DNA of 42,631 nucleotides from Hyphomicrobiales bacterium (GTDB taxonomy: Bacteria > Pseudomonadota > Alphaproteobacteria > Rhizobiales > HXMU1428-3): contig JAEPQF010000013.1 in NCBI GenBank assembly GCA_017640685.1, positions 1 through 42,631 of the forward strand, written 5' to 3'. Both the position numbers and the translations under genes were made by a program. The notes beneath the pieces are model-generated. The model was not told the origin of the DNA. It made no database searches and saw only the letters and a list, made by a program, of their open reading frames with translations. Within the stretch, counting starts at the first letter, position 1. The number at the start of each line of letters is the position of its first letter. Positions 41,690 to 42,631 of the stretch are shown piece by piece.

Positions 41690-42631
41690 ATGCAACTACA
41701 ACATATTGACCTTAAAGACTTAAAACTCTCACCACTGAATGTTCGCAAATATGGCTTTATTAGCGGGGATGATCTTATCCCAAGCATTAAAGCCAATGGC
41801 ATCATACAGCCGCTTTTGGTGCGACCAACAAAAGGCGAGGAAGGCGTAAGCCCAACAGGGAAACAAAAAGAGTGCGAAGAGTTTGAGATTATCGCCGGAC
41901 AACGCCGTTATAATGCTTGTCTTGCCATAGCCAAGGAACAAGCGATTGATCCATTACCCTGTGCCATCATGGAAGAGGGAGATGATGCCGCAGCAATTGA
42001 AGCCTCTTTGATTGAAAACATTCAAAGATTACCCATGGATGACATCGATCAATATTATGCCTTTCTCGCTTTAACGAAACAAGGCCAATCCATTGACGAT
42101 ATTGCCGCACATTTTGGTGTTACAGAAACTTTGGTCAAGCAACGCCTTGCCATTGCCAACCTTTACACCCCCATCTTGAAAGCTTATCGAGATGATAAAA
42201 TCAAATCCTCGACTATTCGCTTGCTCACCATGGCAAGTCAAAGCCAACAAAAGGAGTGGTTCAAACTCTTTACTGCTGACCAAGAACCGCCTCCCTATAA
42301 TCTTAAAAGCTGGCTTTTTGGCGGTGAAGAAATCCCCGTTTCAAATGCCCTCTTTGATCTCAAAACCTATAAGGGAGCTATCATCTCTGATCTTTTTGAA
42401 GAAGAACGTTATTTTGCTGACCCGGCGCTGTTTTGGGAGCATCAAAGTCGTGCCATTGCTGACATCACCACAGAGCTGCAAGAAGAGGGATGGCAAGAGG
42501 TTATCTTGCTTGATGTCGGTGAGAGATGGGTTCGCTGGGATTATTCGGATTGGCCGCAAGAACAGGGCGGTCAGGTCTTTATCGAAGTCAAAGCTGATGG
42601 GGCTGTTCACATCCACAAAGGGCTTTTGCTT
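41690..42631 (+). CDS. ParB/RepB/Spo0J-like protein, truncated by window end
   Basis: The frame opens at ATG 41690 (AAGGAG ribosome site) and runs 314 codons to the end of the window without a stop. The N-terminal ParB nuclease-like domain is visible (LKLSPLNVRKYG, IIQPLLVRP, IIAGQRRYNACLAIA near residues 72-84, and ASLIENIQRLPMDDIDQYYAF near 105-125), followed by a helix-turn-helix (SIDDIAAHFGVTETLVKQRL). Plasmid-type ParB homologues of this size class, often beside ardC, may act in partition, regulation or leading-region functions. No parA is seen in the window, so a classical partition role is unproven. Confidence 0.9.
   Translation, partial: MQLQHIDLKDLKLSPLNVRKYGFISGDDLIPSIKANGIIQPLLVRPTKGEEGVSPTGKQKECEEFEIIAGQRRYNACLAIAKEQAIDPLPCAIMEEGDDAAAIEASLIENIQRLPMDDIDQYYAFLALTKQGQSIDDIAAHFGVTETLVKQRLAIANLYTPILKAYRDDKIKSSTIRLLTMASQSQQKEWFKLFTADQEPPPYNLKSWLFGGEEIPVSNALFDLKTYKGAIISDLFEEERYFADPALFWEHQSRAIADITTELQEEGWQEVILLDVGERWVRWDYSDWPQEQGGQVFIEVKADGAVHIHKGLLL

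Overview
The window looks like a mosaic, mobilizable accessory region (plasmid or integrated mobilizable/conjugative element) of an alphaproteobacterium. This rests on the style of the relaxase, MobC, large serine recombinase and ArdC/ParB-like genes, on a palindromic intergenic element with a CCGGTACCCACTTTTAG core resembling repeats I associate with Rhizobiales-type genomes, and on the split TraG/VirD4 coupling protein. The exact taxon cannot be read from the sequence. Base composition changes several times, which fits assembly from several sources.

Region 1 (1-14220) is a metal-resistance island. It opens with a CnrY-CnrX-CnrH-like module: a membrane anti-sigma factor, a periplasmic metal sensor that keeps the metal ligands of Cupriavidus CnrX, and an ECF sigma factor. 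No CnrCBA efflux pump follows. Instead come a CzcI-like His-rich protein, two lipoproteins (one a TolC-type outer-membrane component), a Tat-exported multicopper oxidase, a membrane-anchored cytochrome c, a cupredoxin and a Met-rich periplasmic protein. A more GC-rich block (about 7.4-12.1 kb) then carries a DUF2933 protein, an ICMT-like methyltransferase, a 57-residue Cys-rich peptide, an APC permease and a Cu+-type P1B ATPase. Four near-identical sites, TTGARGG-N16-CGTAYTA, lie before the sigma operon, the 1500 gene, the 6706 gene and the 13620 gene. They are the best candidates for the promoters of this sigma factor and suggest one regulon, autoregulated, covering the island. The right side of the island is decaying: a FabI fragment spliced to the tail of another Cu-ATPase, an IS481-type transposase relic and a regulon gene with an early stop.

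Region 2 (14284-15736) is a broken IS1182-type insertion sequence with imperfect inverted ends and an internal deletion in its transposase.

Region 3 (15824-25294, minus strand) is a mobilization and transfer-coupling block: a small ORF, a large serine recombinase, a MobC-like accessory protein, a VirD2/MobA-type relaxase, a coiled-coil protein, a VirD4/TraG coupling protein divided between two overlapping genes at the Walker A/Walker B boundary, an exported protein with a DUF2135-like C-terminus, and a multi-pass membrane protein. No VirB-type mating-pair genes are in the window.

Region 4 (25300-32970) is accessory DNA: small unknown genes in AT-rich sequence, an HTH protein, a small resolvase, an exported protein with a hairpin over its ribosome site, a protein built of two related repeats, and a Fic AMPylase-type protein that appears leaderless and is preceded by a perfect dyad.

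Region 5 (33000-42631) holds a very large STAND NTPase with an N-terminal Cap4/Mrr-like nuclease (a probable anti-phage Avs-like protein), a ParDE-type toxin-antitoxin pair, an XRE-like regulator, a 600-bp hairpin-rich non-coding region, an ArdC-type antirestriction protein and a ParB-like protein running off the window. The hairpin array directly before ardC is a candidate single-stranded-DNA promoter of a conjugative leading region.
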